In this document: piece after piece, positions 42,901-55,326 of the stretch
How the letters are laid out: each line of letters starts with the position of its first letter
Numbering within the stretch: position 1 is the first letter of the stretch
DNA from: Poa pratensis
Taxonomy: Eukaryota > Streptophyta > Magnoliopsida > Poales > Poaceae
Direction of reading: 5' to 3'
Assembly: GCA_947311845.1 (NCBI GenBank)
Contig: CAMZMU010000111.1
Location: forward strand, 18,432,737 to 18,496,736
Length of the DNA stretch: 64,000 bases
Notes under the pieces: model-generated
Database searches by the model: none
Told to the model about the DNA's origin: nothing
Seen by the model: the letters and a program-made list of their open reading frames with translations, nothing else
Program-made: the position numbers and the translations under genes

Positions 42901-43400
42901 GTTGAGAACACGCCGGGACAAAATTTCATGGCCGGGCTTGGCCTCCTAGCCCCATACTACCACTATACCAGCAGGGCAGTGCTGTGTGACCTGTGAGCTA
43001 GTCAGCTAGGCCTAGGATTGGCATAGCCGCATGTGGAGGAGCACCTGGAACGAAGTGGCGCGTACGAAATTCCGGGACCGAAAGCTCGGTACACCATCGT
43101 GCGGTGCAGAGGCGAATTCTGTAGAGCTGATGAGGCTCGCTCATGGCACTGGCTGGCATGGCCGGAGGACGGCGACTCTGCGCTGGTTTTGGCGAGTTTG
43201 CATGAGTCCCGAGGTAGAAGAATATGGATGGGTCTGACGGAAACGATGTCTCTAAGTGATCTTCTGTTTCCTTCCCGTGCAGACGTGCCCTGTTTTTTTA
43301 ATGGTATTTGTTTTAATTTTTCTGCCTATTTTTCCAGATGAATTTGTATGCCCAAAGAAGAAGAAAAATCTGCCATTTGTACATTTTTTTCCGTTGATGA
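39944..43400 (+). other. Long 3' region of the PPR gene with probable spliced 3' UTR exons
   Basis: Splice-like signals follow the stop codon. A donor ACGAG/GTAAAC is at about 39990. A block from about 41517 (TTTTACAG/GGCGATTG) to about 41604 (AAACAG/GTGATG) follows. A third block starts at about 42890 (GCTTGCAG/GTGACAGC). None extends the reading frame. The stretch between is AT-rich with no ORF and includes the tandem duplication at 42038-42665. Confidence 0.4.
42038..42665 (+). repeat. Recent tandem duplication, 313 and 315 bp
   Basis: Copy 1 is 42038-42350 and copy 2 is 42351-42665. Reading side by side, I see only two differences, each one extra T in a T run. It lies in the putative last intron of the PPR 3' UTR. 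Confidence 0.95.
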
Positions 43401-43796
43401 CTTATTGCATAAGACCATTTTATTGCTTGGTTATTGCACGAGCAATCACTTGAGCCAAGAAACCTACCACTCGAAAAAAGACGACTCCAAAACAAGAATC
43501 TGTTGTTACTGCACCAAGTAGCTGCTTCAGCAACAGAGTCTCGATTTATTAGTGCAAGTAAATCACACAGTCGAAAATTAAAATTCAAAAGTTTCGAGCA
43601 GAATTTTGCGTAGCAGATCGGCGTGTCGAGGGGCACATGAGCGAAGAGTTGGGTGGATCGCGGTTGGGGCTAGCTTTGTACTGTAGCGAAGCAGTTCATA
43701 GCGTTGGGTGGCCTGTCGCTTGATTGAACGGGTAGGCTGAGCCCAGGCCATGCAACAGTGTCATGGGTTTGCCACATGACATGAGTTGCCGCAGGT

Positions 43797-43837
43797 CTCA
43801 AACGGATTTTTTTTTTTGAATACTCAAACGGATTTTT
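43797..43837 (-). repeat. Miniature poly(T) insertion with direct repeats
   Basis: CTCAAACGGATTTTT occurs at 43797 and 43823, separated by TTTTTTGAATA. This fits an extremely 5'-truncated retroposon tail with its target duplication, or slippage. Confidence 0.45.
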
Positions 43838-44031
43838 GTTTTTCGCAATCGAAGGAAAACTTCCCCGCCTACAGAGCTTCAAACGGATCGGCATGTTCCA
43901 TCATGTCACGCCGGCTTCTCGGCGTGTCGATATATGAAGCCACTTCTGTCAAATCAAAGTTAAGTATTGATCTGCGAGAATTGCGTGATACAAATGAGAA
44001 AGTGACACATCAAGGATATTTAATTTATATA

Positions 44032-44189
44032 CTCCATCCATTTCACAATATAAGATGTTTTAGTCTTTTTCCACATTCGTATGTACACATATGTATCTAG
44101 AAATGTTTTAGTGTACATGTCCACTCTTTTTGGTATGAATCTGAACATGTGTAACACCTAAAACATGTTATATTATGTAACAGAGGGAG
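44032..44189. mobile_element. Stowaway MITE, 158 bp
   Basis: Termini CTCCATCCATTTCAC and GTAACAGAGGGAG, TA on both sides (44030-44031 and 44190-44191), with foldback arms around ATATAAGATG and TATATTATG. Confidence 0.85.
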
Positions 44190-44191
44190 TA

Positions 44192-46150
44192 TTTAGGATG
44201 AATGCCACCATGATATCAATTACTGACCAATATAAGATAAAAGATGAAGTTCAAGTGATATTTAAGAAATGAAAAAAATATGTAGTTCATGGGTGGAACT
44301 CAAAGTTGGTTATGAAGCCTTGTCAGGAGTTGTCAGGATCAAGATTATGGGTGAATGAATTCAAGGAACTAGTTTTGAATATGACTTTGATATAATGTAT
44401 GGTTGAGCTTGTAATCCGAGCCATGGTTGATCAAGTCTTGAAGAGGTAATTGAAGTGAATATTTATTGTGGTTTACGAAAAGTAAAGATAGAGCACGAAG
44501 AAGAGAATCAAAATGACCATGATGGAGTACAACGAGATGGTCAACTCGCAAGGATGTTCCACGTGTGATCTAATGGTACGGTAAGTGATGTAAAATGAAC
44601 TTTGTGAACCAGTCTGCATATTAGGCGTTTGGTATGACTATGTGGGTTAGGTGCTATACATAGGCCTGCATTGACGGAGCGATCCCAGAAAGCTCATATT
44701 GGGATAACATGAAGTGAAGATGTTCATCGAGATTGAGAACAGCTAGAAAGTTCAAGATTATCACTCGGAAGGAATATACCCTTGAATCGTGCTATCCATT
44801 TGGTGAAATGGACATGTGAGGTTTCCCGTAATGAAGTAAAGAGCATAAATTGTGGGTACACGTCAAGCTAGAGTCGTCAAGAGAAAAGTTCTGACTTGAG
44901 GCAAGCATGAACACCATCATCGAGCTCAACTTGAATGCCGAAGGCAAAGGTATGTCTTTCCTCCTGGACATAGGTACTTTCATCTATGCCTAAGTTTTTT
45001 TTTGGGTTTTACTGAGTCTAGAGTGATTAGAGGGAGAATGAATTATAAGTATGATAGTGCATACTATAAAGAGTGGTAGATGGATCATATTTACATAGAG
45101 TGATCAAACATTTTATTGTTGCATCCCCATTTTGTTTGGCCTTGGGTCATTTTGTGTGTGAAGAGCTTGTTGTTAGCTACAAAACGTGCCCAATACTATC
45201 CAAAATATACTTTCTATGGAAAAGTTAAGATGTTCTTCTTGTGTTTGCTATTCTAGCTCTTCTTCGTGGTCAACCTCTAGATGTATTGTGGGTGAAACTC
45301 CATGTGAGTACAAGTGCTTCTGGTATGGCCCAAAAATATAGTCTATAACTAACCTGGAGGTTTTTAGCTTGGCGGAGTGGTGGTCCAATGGGCAGAAATT
45401 CCGGTCTCCCTATTTATACCCATTCTTCCCCATTGTTTCGGGGTTGACTGGATTTAATATTTTCCACATTATATAGTTTTATCCATCCAATTTAGGGAAG
45501 TTACCCGGGGATGTGGGAGTCATTTATTGACCTCCTCAATTGTTTACATCATCTGTGATACATCTACTCCTTCGTCTCAAATATAAGGCGCGCTATTTTT
45601 TTGTTGGTCTTGGATACTCAACTTTCGAGGCCACATCTTCTAAAAGTTCTTGTGATATTGCTTTGTAATTTTTTCGTGAAACTTGCCAAAAGGCCTAGAA
45701 TGTTTTGAAGTTGTTGTGGAGCTTTCTATCTCTCAAATGGTGGAAGAAGTTATAGAGGGATGGGCACTTTTCTGAGAGACGATGACTTGATAGAGAGTCC
45801 ATCAGTATGCATCTCAACAGAGAGTGGAATGTTAGTGGACAATTTAAACTTCGGGAAATATGTTGATTCTTGCTATTATTGACATATCATTTGTTGAGTC
45901 TGAATTGTTTGTGTTCCTTTAATTTCCAATCTTGTTTAGACATAGTTTTTTGTGCACTTAGTGATTCTAAAGTATTTAGGACTTTGTGTTTGAAAATAAC
46001 TCAACATGTTTTTAGTTCATAATTAGGATTACGGGGAAATTGTAATAATTTGAAATCATCTTTTCGCCCATGAAGGTGACATTTAGGTCCTTAATTTCGG
46101 TTTCGAACCTCGCCGTTTGTCCACCTTCATGTGCATTTTAGAATCTTTTA
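44192..46150. other. Intergenic; no gene recognised
   Basis: No ORF above 65 residues with any recognisable feature. A one-ended Stowaway remnant (ACTCCTTCGTCTCAAATATAAGG) is at about 45568. Confidence 0.45.
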
Positions 46151-46309
46151 CTACCTCCGTTCCAAATTATAAGGTGTTTTGACCACTTCTATATGGACTA
46201 AATAAACGAACTGAAATGGGTGAAAATCAACACACTAAATACTTGTAGATAATCAACAAAAAAACTAATTAAAAAGTCTAAAAATGATTAGATTTAGAAA
46301 CAGAGGGAG
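46151..46309. mobile_element. Stowaway MITE, 159 bp
   Basis: Termini CTACCTCCGTTCC and GAAACAGAGGGAG, with TA flanks at 46149-46150 and 46310-46311. The interior is AT-rich. Confidence 0.85.
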
Positions 46310-47432
46310 TAGAACGCAACAAATATTCACCTGATATATACTTTAAAAAAATAGAGGAACACAAGCTCTCATGGAAAAATTTCCGTCAAAGTTCTGGTGT
46401 ATCTTCCCCTTTCCTCTTCGGCATAACATCCAAGTCTCAATGTTTTGTATAACCTTTTTTGTGAATCATTTATGTCTATTCAGCAATTAGCTTCATTTTC
46501 TTAGAGTTCAACACACAATTATGTTATCTAGAAACACGACCAAATATGTCCATGTTCTTTGTTATTCGTACAATTGCATTATCATGCATGAGAGACATGA
46601 CGAACGCGAGACAACGTTTAGAAGGCAGAGAAAATGCCATAATTATGTTTACTAGTGATAAAGTTTGGGAATAAACCAACCACAGTTCAATTTGATTGTG
46701 TGGCGATGATCGTAAAATTGCCGACGCATGACAAGGATTTGTCTCTACTTAGGCACATGTATTTCCCAAGATGAAGACCAAGAGAATGCCCCTTTTTGGG
46801 CTTTATAACTATCATGGACAATGTAGTGAAGCCGCTCGTGAGATCGCAAAATTAGTTTGTTCACTCGGCTATCTAGTTGTCTCAAACATGAATATATGGG
46901 CTCATTGTGAATGTTTGTGGTCATATTAGTGGAAATCAACAAAACTCTCGATTACCAGAAAAAACAATGCATGGATAGTATACTGTTTTTTATGAAAGCT
47001 TGTAGGTTAGTATCACTTTATAAAAGAAACGTGCTACAAAAACACACACATTATATTATTTTCTGGATTTTCAAGGACACTCTGATCAGTGATCGCCAGA
47101 TCCATATAATTTTCGAGAGTACAGCCCGATGTGCATATAATTGTCCGCACCCGAAGCAGGCTACGCCGCCATTATTTCTCCGTGCAAATTCATGCGTACC
47201 GTCGTCGTGTTCCTTTCTCGGTCGTCTCCGGGCACTGTTGGTTGGGGGAGGAGAGGGGAATAAAAAAGGTCGAAGCTTTCTTTGCTTGGCTCAGTGAGTC
47301 CCACTCCCACCTCGCTTCTCAGATCCAATCATTATTTAATCCTTTTACCTCCAGTCTCTCACATGAGCACTCCCACTCCTCCTCCACCGCTCCGATCCCC
47401 AGCAGCCCGTAACCATAGCGGCGTCCCCTGGC
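46310..47432. other. Upstream region of the AFB-like gene
   Basis: AT-rich, turning pyrimidine-rich after 47.29 kb. No other gene is seen. Confidence 0.4.
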
Positions 47433-49834
47433 ATGCGCGATGCGGCGGACGATTCCGACTCGCCGCCGTCGCTGATGTCGGAGGACGACGACCTCGCCCG
47501 GTGGGCGCCGGATCTGAGGGGTGGCAACGGCGGATGTGGCGGCGGCGGGAGGTGGGCGCCGCCGGACCAGGTGCTGGAGAACGTGCTGGAGAGCGTGCTG
47601 GAGTTCCTCACGGCGGCGCGGACCGGAACGCGGCCTCGCTCGTCTGCCGCTCCTGGTACCACGCCGAGGCGCAGACGCGCCGCGAGCTCTTCATCGGCAA
47701 CTGCTACGCCGTCTCCCCGCCCGCGCCGTCCAGCGCTTCGGCGGCGTGCGGGCCGTCGTGCTCAAGGGGAAGCCCCGCTTCGCGGACTTCAGCCTCGTGC
47801 CCAACGGCTGGGGCGCCCATCTCTCCCCTGGGTCCAGGCGCTCGGACCCGCCTACCCGCGCCTCGAGCGCATCTGCCTCAAGCGGATGACCGTCTCCGAC
47901 GACCAGCTCGCCTGATACCGAAGTCGTTCCCGCTCTTCAAGGAGCTCTCACTCGTCTGCTGCGACGGATTCACCACGCGCGGCCTCGCCATCATCGCCGA
48001 GGGGTGCCGGTACGTTCAAACTTTTTCGTGTCTGGGATGAAACACCTGAGCTGAATCTAAACCGGCCGCCAGCTTTCCGGACTGGGACAGTATCGTACTA
48101 TCATTGGCGCATTTGTTCAGTTCTTAGCTGCATCGTGCGATTGCCGCTTTATTTAATGTGCACGCCTAGTCCCTTTATGCTTTTCATTTCTATTGGTCCG
48201 ACTCTGCCATGGATCAGAATCTGATCTTGGCTATAATAGCGCTTTTATCGCCGTATTGGGTTCTCATCCCTACACGGAGATCTGCTTACTTTTTCGTGTC
48301 GCTTGGTGTTGTCACAGTCGAATCTCGCCGTTGGAATTTCTCTAGTTTCTAGCGGCTGCGTTTGATCTTGTTTGGTTTATGACAATTTGTTCAGTTAACA
48401 AATGTCTGTCCCAAAGTGGGATACAAATACAATACTGAAGCGTGGTGTCTCATGGATCCGCATGTTTATTTTTTTAGGCATCTTCGGGTACTGGATCTGA
48501 CTGAAGATTATTTGCATGAGGAGGAGAGCGATGTAGTGGATTGGATCCAAGTTCCCAGAGTGCAACACATCTGGAGTCACTTGTATTTGATTGTGTAGTG
48601 TCCCGTTCAACTTCGAGGCCCTGGAGGCACTTGTTGCGCGGTCACCAGCTTCGCGCCTGCGTGTGAATGACCATGTGTCCATAGAGCAGCTGCGTCCTTA
48701 TGGCAAGGGCACCCCATCTCACGCATCTTGGCACTGGTTCATTCCGCTCTGAGCCAGGCTCTGGTGGTGCATCATCTGTCGCTGAGCTCGCCACCTCTTT
48801 CGCAGCATCCAGATCAATTGTTTGTTTGTCAGGTTTCTTGGATGTCAATGCAGAATACCTCCCAGCAGTCTACCCTGTTTGTGCCAATCTCACTTCCCTC
48901 AACTTTAGCTTTGCGAGCCTAACCTCTGAAGAGCTCATACCAGTTATTTACCACTGCGTCAATCTTCGCATTTTCTGGGTAAGTATTTTGTGATTTTCTT
49001 GTTGCCACATTGATAGACATCTCCATTTATCTAATTTGACGTTAGGCATTGGTGTTTAAATTTCTTATTCTAGGTTCTTGACACCGTTGGTGATGAAGGC
49101 CTTCGGGCTGTGGCTGAAACATGCTCAGATCTCCGTGAGCTGCGAGTTTTTCCTCTGGATGCCACTGAGGATTCTGAGGGTTCAGTCTCTGATGTTGGTC
49201 TGCAGGCAATATCAGAAGGCTGCCGGAAGCTCGAATCAATTCTCTACTTTTGCCAGCGCATGACAAATAGAGCAGTAATTGCCATGTCCGAGAACTGCCC
49301 TGAACTTATCGTGTTCCGCCTCTGTATTATGGGCCGCCACCGCCCTGATCATGTTACCAGGGAGCCCATGGATGAGGGTTTTGGGGCAATTGTGATGAAC
49401 TGCAAGAAGCTCACTAGACTTTCAGTGTCTGGCCTGCTCACCGATAAGGCGTTTGCGTACATCGGAAAATACGGGAAATTAATAAAGACTTTGTCTGTTG
49501 CCTTTGCTGGGAATAGTGACATGTCTCTTCAACATGTGTTTGAGGGATGCACTAGGTTGCAAAAGCTTGAGGTCAGGGATAGCCCTTTTGGTGACAAGGG
49601 ATTGCTCTCTGGCATGAACTATTTTTACAACATGAGGTTCTTTTGGATGAACTCATGCAGGCTAACAGCAAGGGTTGTGGAGATGTAGCTCAGCAAATGC
49701 CTAATTTGGTGGTTGAAGTAATGAAGGACCAGCCTGATGATGAAGGGGAGACGGATACCGTTGATAAGTTGTACTTGTATCGATCACTTGCAGGACCAAG
49801 AACTGATGCTCCTAAGTTTGTCAACATCTTGTAG
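47433..49834 (+). pseudogene. AFB4/5-clade auxin-receptor F-box gene (TIR1/AFB family), frameshifted
   Basis: TIR1/AFB proteins are the LRR F-box subunits of SCF ligases that bind auxin together with Aux/IAA repressors. Exon 1 (47433-48009) encodes an acidic N-terminal extension (SPPSLMSEDDD), typical of the AFB4/5 clade. The F-box follows ([24 protein letters not shown]), then the first LRRs. Exon 2 (48479-48978) and exon 3 (49074-49834) hold the remaining LRRs, ending DAPKFVNIL. Splice sites are canonical (GTACGT, TTTTTTAG, GTAAGT, TTATTCTAG). Exon 1 changes frame about four times, exon 2 several times, and exon 3 once near 49672. Nearly all breaks fit loss of one base from a homopolymer or one unit of a short repeat. 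It is either a young pseudogene or a functional gene with sequence errors. Exon 3 is otherwise very well conserved. Confidence 0.88.
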
Positions 49835-51662
49835 TACTGCTGTTGAAGAAGTTTGTTGTACGGACATGTTTGTTATTTTACTCCGGATCGCTGCTGTTGT
49901 ACACCTGATCATGCCAGAGCTAGAGAGGAAGCTCCCCGCAGATGATTCTATGATGTAGCAGCGAACATGCACGCATCAGTCATCATCATTCAGTTAAGCA
50001 GACCGTCAGTTATTTTTTTCTAGGCTGATTGTATCGAGCTTTAAACCTAACAAGGTTTGTTTGATGCGTGTATCTTGATGAGCAGCTCAAGTAGTGAGTT
50101 ACCTGATGATGCCCAATGGGAATCTGAGTTATTTTCTTCGGCAGCACCCGACTGATGTCTCTGTTGTACTATAGTTGAGTTGTAGGAACTGATTGCGCAG
50201 GAACTGGCTGCACGCCGACTCCAGTTCGGCGGCAGATTTTAGATGGTTCCTTCTGCCCTCAAGTCTCCGGCCATTGATGTTTTGCCATCTATATTGTTTA
50301 ATTTATCTGCTCAGACGAAGGGATGACATTGCCTATGTAACTATGTTGGAAGACTGAATGTTCCACCAACTTTTTTGCCTCATGTATTAGATTATCTCAG
50401 CTAGATAAATTTTCCCTTGTCATTTCTTTAGTTTCGACAAAGTTGTATTTGTAGATCAATGTAGACCATTATCCCTTTTATTATTGGTCACACCTTCTGC
50501 TGTTATTAATCAAGAAAAATATTGGAGGAACTGAATTTCAATCAGCATCAATTTGTTATGGTCTTCTTCCTTGGTTGCATGTCCTTATCACTGTACCATT
50601 GCCATGATCATATGACTTCGATTATGACTGCTCTGCTGCGCTACTACTATAGCAATAAATGCCATAGCCTGTGTGTTTGCATGATAAGGATACGCACTAC
50701 TAATGATTTGATCTCAGAGTGGTCCTTGGTCCTTGTTTCATTTAGAGCTACATGACATCAATTGATTTGCCTTTTATCCTTCTCCAGAGGATCCCTGGAA
50801 GCTTAAAGCTCTGAATGGGTAGAGCTACCATTTCACAGGGCAAGAGAAAGGTAATGGTTTTACTCTTGACATAGTAAAATGTACTGTTATGTTTGGTCTG
50901 TGCCTTCCCTGATGAGTCACTGGTTATCATTGGATTCTGGGTTGTTATGACCTGTCACCTGTGCAACTCTTGTTCCGATTCTGGGAAAACACCTTCAACT
51001 TCAAAACAAGCTATTTTCCATTGTTATAATTCTCAAAGTTATTGATCTTGAACTTTGTCGAGGCATTGCCTCAGTAACAGTTGGTGCCAACTCAATGGTC
51101 ACTACTCTCTTCGTTTCTACCATGGAATATCCATATCCTTAAATATCTTACAAAGTCAGCCATGATGTAACCTTAGGGCTGGATAAACACAAACCACCGT
51201 TGTTCATGTGCGATGAGACTCTTATCCAAAATTCTCTACCTTTTCCTCTCAACTCTAAGCCAATCAGTCGATTGGAGAGTAAGAAAACAGTGTGGCCGCA
51301 ATGATTCTGTTCCTAAACCTTTTTGTGCTTGCTTAGTAGCTGGCAGTGTCAACTATTAATATAATCCTTAGTATCTTACAAGTCAGCCTTGGATGTAATC
51401 TCAACACCACACAAACACAAACCACCTTTTCTTGTCAACTTGACATGAGATCCTTATCCATTGTTCTCTCTACTTTTTGCCCAACTCGAAGCTAGAAAAT
51501 CAACTGGGGAGTATGAAACAGTGTAGCCAGAATCATTCTGTTCATGGACCTTTTCAGGTTTACTTAGCAATGTCAACCATTAATTCTATTCTCGGCATGT
51601 CACGAATCAGCCATGGCCCTTGGTTGTGACCTAATACAACATAAACACATAACCTTATTCAT
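49835..51662. other. 3' flank of the AFB-like gene and intergenic
   Basis: No gene recognised. Between 51.1 and 51.66 kb phrases such as ATCTTACAAGTCAGCC and AACACAAACCACC recur at about 240-base spacing, suggesting an old local duplication. Confidence 0.45.
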
Positions 51663-51679
51663 TCATAGTATATATAAAA

Positions 51680-52088
51680 GCTGGGCAGATCGCTGCCCTA
51701 TCCGCGGCCCTGCTACTGTAGCTTAGCTACAGTAGTACTGTTCATCTACAGTGTTCATCAGTTCTCCGATCCGCCCCGTCCGCTGGCGATCCGACGGCCC
51801 GCACGGATCCTCGCGTGCATTTTGCAAAACGGCCCCTCACTCCCGAAGAATAGCTCCGCGGTCCACCTTTCTACGAGCAAAAGGAAGCTGGGCAGATCGC
51901 TGCCTATCCGCGGCCCTGCTACTGTAGCTTAGCTACAGTAGTACTGTTCATCTACAGTTCAGCAGTTCTCCGATCCGCCCCGTCCGCTGGCGATCCGACG
52001 GCCCGCACGGATCCTCGCGTGCATTTTGCAAAACGGCCCCTCACTCCCGAAGAATAGCTCCGCGGTCCACCTTTCTACGAGCAAAAGG
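51680..52088 (+). repeat. Tandem duplication of the Helitron 5' region (207 and 202 bp)
   Basis: Units start GCTGGGCAGATCGCTGCC at 51680 and 51887 and differ by small indels. Each contains a 23-base palindrome (CTACTGTAGCT, T, AGCTACAGTAG) at 51713-51735 and 51919-51941. Confidence 0.92.
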
Positions 52089-53584
52089 ACCCCTACCAAA
52101 ATACGCAAAAAATGAAGGTCTTCCATGCGAAAACGCCACACTTCTCCCCTTCCCCTTCTCCTTCCCGCGAGGCCACCGTGCTCGCTGCCGCCGCCGTCGC
52201 GGCGCGCCGCCGCTCCGCCCCTCCCCCGCCGGATCCCAGGCCATAGGCGGCTCCCCCGTCGCCGCCGCTCCGTTCTGCCCGACCGCCGCGTGCCGGGATG
52301 CCGTGCCCGCATGGGAATCGCCGCCGCCGCGCCCGCGGACCGTCGCCGCTTCAGGCCGCCGCCGGCCACGCTCCGGCCACCATTCCGCGGCGGCGCCGCC
52401 ACATCCGGGCAGTGCGCGCTGAGGCGCATCCAACGCGCGGCCGACCGCGTCCCATGTCGCGCTGGTTCGCCGCCGTTGGCGACGGCGCCGCCGCGGCGGA
52501 TCCGGCCAAATTCGACCACCACGACGTCATCATGACGTCACGCTGGCCCCACGCGTCAGAAATTTTCTAATTTTTTTTTAAAAAGAAAAAAAAACAATTG
52601 CTGAGCACTTCAAAACCAATGCCACCAAATATATCACAGATGTAATACAACAAATATTCCAACGTGAGCACAATAAAAATAATTGCTCGCTATTTATGTC
52701 GCGCAATCGAGACATGGAAAAAAAATGATTCAATATTTTGTATTCTCTAAAATTTGGGTAAATTTGTTAAATATATCACAAGCATAATAGAGTAAACAAA
52801 CTCAAATTTCAGATTACAGTCTTTCAAAAAAAAAATTTAACATTCTTTCGAACGTAATCATCGTACAAACATGCAAACGATTCAAATCGTCAAAGATTTC
52901 CAATTTCACCAAAATTAAAACATTGACATTTTTTCTGAACGCAACCTTTTAAAAATTCCTACAAATTTACAGATTTTAACATCTCCTAAAGTGGCCGCTC
53001 TCCAATTCAAAATAAATTTCAGTGCTTCAAAAATTAAAAAAATTCCAACTTAACCAACTCTTAAAATCTACATGATTCTAAAATCTAAAAAACTTTCCAA
53101 CACGACTAATTCCCGAACTCTATTATTACAACAAAACGATGTAAAAAATGTAAATTTCACAGCTTCTGAACTATATTTCAAACAAATACAAATAGTATGT
53201 CAACAAATTTCAAATTCAGCAAAGTTTTATAATAAATCAACTAATTACAACAAACAGACTTTTTTCCCCCTCTTCTTTTTTTTTGTTAAAACTGATAACT
53301 TCTAACCTGTAGTTCAAAAAAAAATGCAGACAGTATGTCGAAAAAAACAAATTCAAGAAATTCTTAAACTTCACACAGAAAACCTGAAAAAAAAGGAGAT
53401 GCACACAAAATTAAGAAAACTTAAAATTTACTAAAGTTCCAAACTTTCTACGCAGATGACTCAAATTCACGAGACACCAAACAATTTAAATTAATACATA
53501 AAATTTGAACAAAAAAAAAATATTTCAAAAATTAATGAAACTTAAAATTTAATAAATTCTCAAACTTCCTACACCAATGACTCA

Positions 53585-53822
53585 AATTCATGTGATACGA
53601 AAAAAGTTAAATTAATACATTATTACTACAATTAACAAAGTATTACTCTCCTCTATTATTGCTTTCATTGTAGAGACTACTCTTAGTTCTATTTAGACCC
53701 TATAATTCATGTGATACGAAAAAAGTTAAATTAATACATTATTACTACAATTAACAAAGTATTACTCTCCTCTATTATTGCTTTCATTGTAGAGACTACT
53801 CTTAGTTCTATTTAGACCCTAT
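53585..53822 (+). repeat. 119-bp tandem duplication inside the Helitron
   Basis: Copies 53585-53703 and 53704-53822, beginning AATTCATGTGATACG and ending TTTAGACCCTAT, appear identical. The unit is AT-rich and non-coding. Confidence 0.93.
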
Positions 53823-55326
53823 TTAAGTTGTTATTGATACAACGAATATACCGAAATTCACACAAAAATGAACCAACAAAAAAAAATTTCGAAATCTGTG
53901 ATTACATTAAAAAAAAAAAACTTACATAATTAGATGGCGAAAATGCAAATTCATTTCAATGAATTATGACTTCAAAAGTGAATTCACAAAATGCTTGAAC
54001 AATGAATTTCCTCCAAGTATGAGTTCACAATTAAATTAAAAAAATACTCAAGCAATGTATTCCCTTCGAATATTAGGTCAAATTACAATTCCCTCCGATT
54101 ATTGCACTAAATTAAATATGTAAGACAGAACACAAACATATCACACCAAACCGACTAAGTTAACATTTACAAATAATATACCTAAACTCGCTCCAATTAT
54201 GCAATCCAATTTAATAAATGCTTAGATCAAATCTAAATCTACTTAAATATGAACTTGAATTTAAATAACGGTTTATTACATGCACATTTCAACGGATCTC
54301 AAATTCTTTTCCTCCAAAGATATATTGAATTTCAAAATTGCTAATACAGTACATCTCCTCTAACCAAGTATCTGGAATACATAGGTACATCGAAATACAA
54401 ACATGATATTTGGACATAACCATTATATAATCCCACTAAATATGGAAGTAAATATTAAAATTATAGCAAAATGAAACTACGTTCCATCATTTCAATTTAG
54501 CTGACATATTTGTAAACAACAAAACTTAACATATATCTAATTATATGCTCACATTTCTAAATGGAAAAAAATGCTGAATTAGATGAATATTTCAAGAAAA
54601 TAGAAATTTATTCACTCTAACTACGGAATGGCTTCAAACTAAATTTGAACTAACTACACTATACAAATTATAACTATCACCTTCCCTTACAATATATATA
54701 ACACAAATAAGAACCAAACAAACAAAAAATACCACAAAATATTCTCACCAGAGACGCGGCGTGACGCCACGCTCTACTGATGAATACTTGAAGAAAAAAA
54801 AACAAATACACTCCCCATAATTATGTATAGTTCAATTTAACAAATTCTCACACTACAAAATCCCTCTGATTATGGACTCAAATTAACCATCCCAATTAAG
54901 CAAAATACTACCGATAAACTAAATTAACTTTCTCTAAACATGAACTCCATATGCAATTCCTCAAATTATATATTCACTTTACTATATGCTCATATAATGC
55001 GCACACAGAAGAACATTTCGAATTACTGAAAAATTACATTCTCCTTACTTTTGGAGTTCAAACTAAAACTTATGGTACACTACAAACATATCCAAACGCT
55101 ACAATTTGCTTAACATGTAATAATATTCAAAATGGTAAATTGCTTACTTCCTTCACATGTTTTAAATTTCCCACTACTCTTTTATCTTTTTCTTACAAAT
55201 TTATTGATAATTGGTCTGTTTAAATTTTTAAATCCCACGACAAATTCAAACAGACTTCAACATTTTCGAACCGTGAACAAAATTTGACATCAAGGGCGCG
55301 GCGTGCGCCGCGTCGAATACCACTAG

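Larger units (their letters stand above)
51663..55326 (+). mobile_element. Non-autonomous Helitron, about 3.66 kb
   Basis: The 5' end TCATAGTATATATAAAAGC (51663) fits the TC start and AT-rich lead of grass Helitrons. The 3' end has a GC hairpin (55296-55313; stem GCGCGGCG with CGCCGCGT), nine bases, then CTAG (55323-55326) followed by T. No Rep/helicase is encoded. The first 400 bases hold a duplicated 5' unit, 52.1-52.55 kb is a CpG-rich block, and 52.56-55.26 kb is strongly AT-rich without genes. Confidence 0.75.

Noticed and set aside
47282..48040. 252-codon ORF as the correct AFB start
   Set aside because: It alternates between unrelated sequence and true AFB segments because of frameshifts. 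The family-like N-terminus is in the frame starting at 47433.
51959..52535. 130-190 codon Arg/Ala/Gly-rich ORFs near the Helitron 5' end
   Set aside because: Open frames appear on both strands of a CpG-rich block and one runs through the duplicated non-coding 5' unit. Captured promoter or 5' UTR sequence is more likely than a protein.
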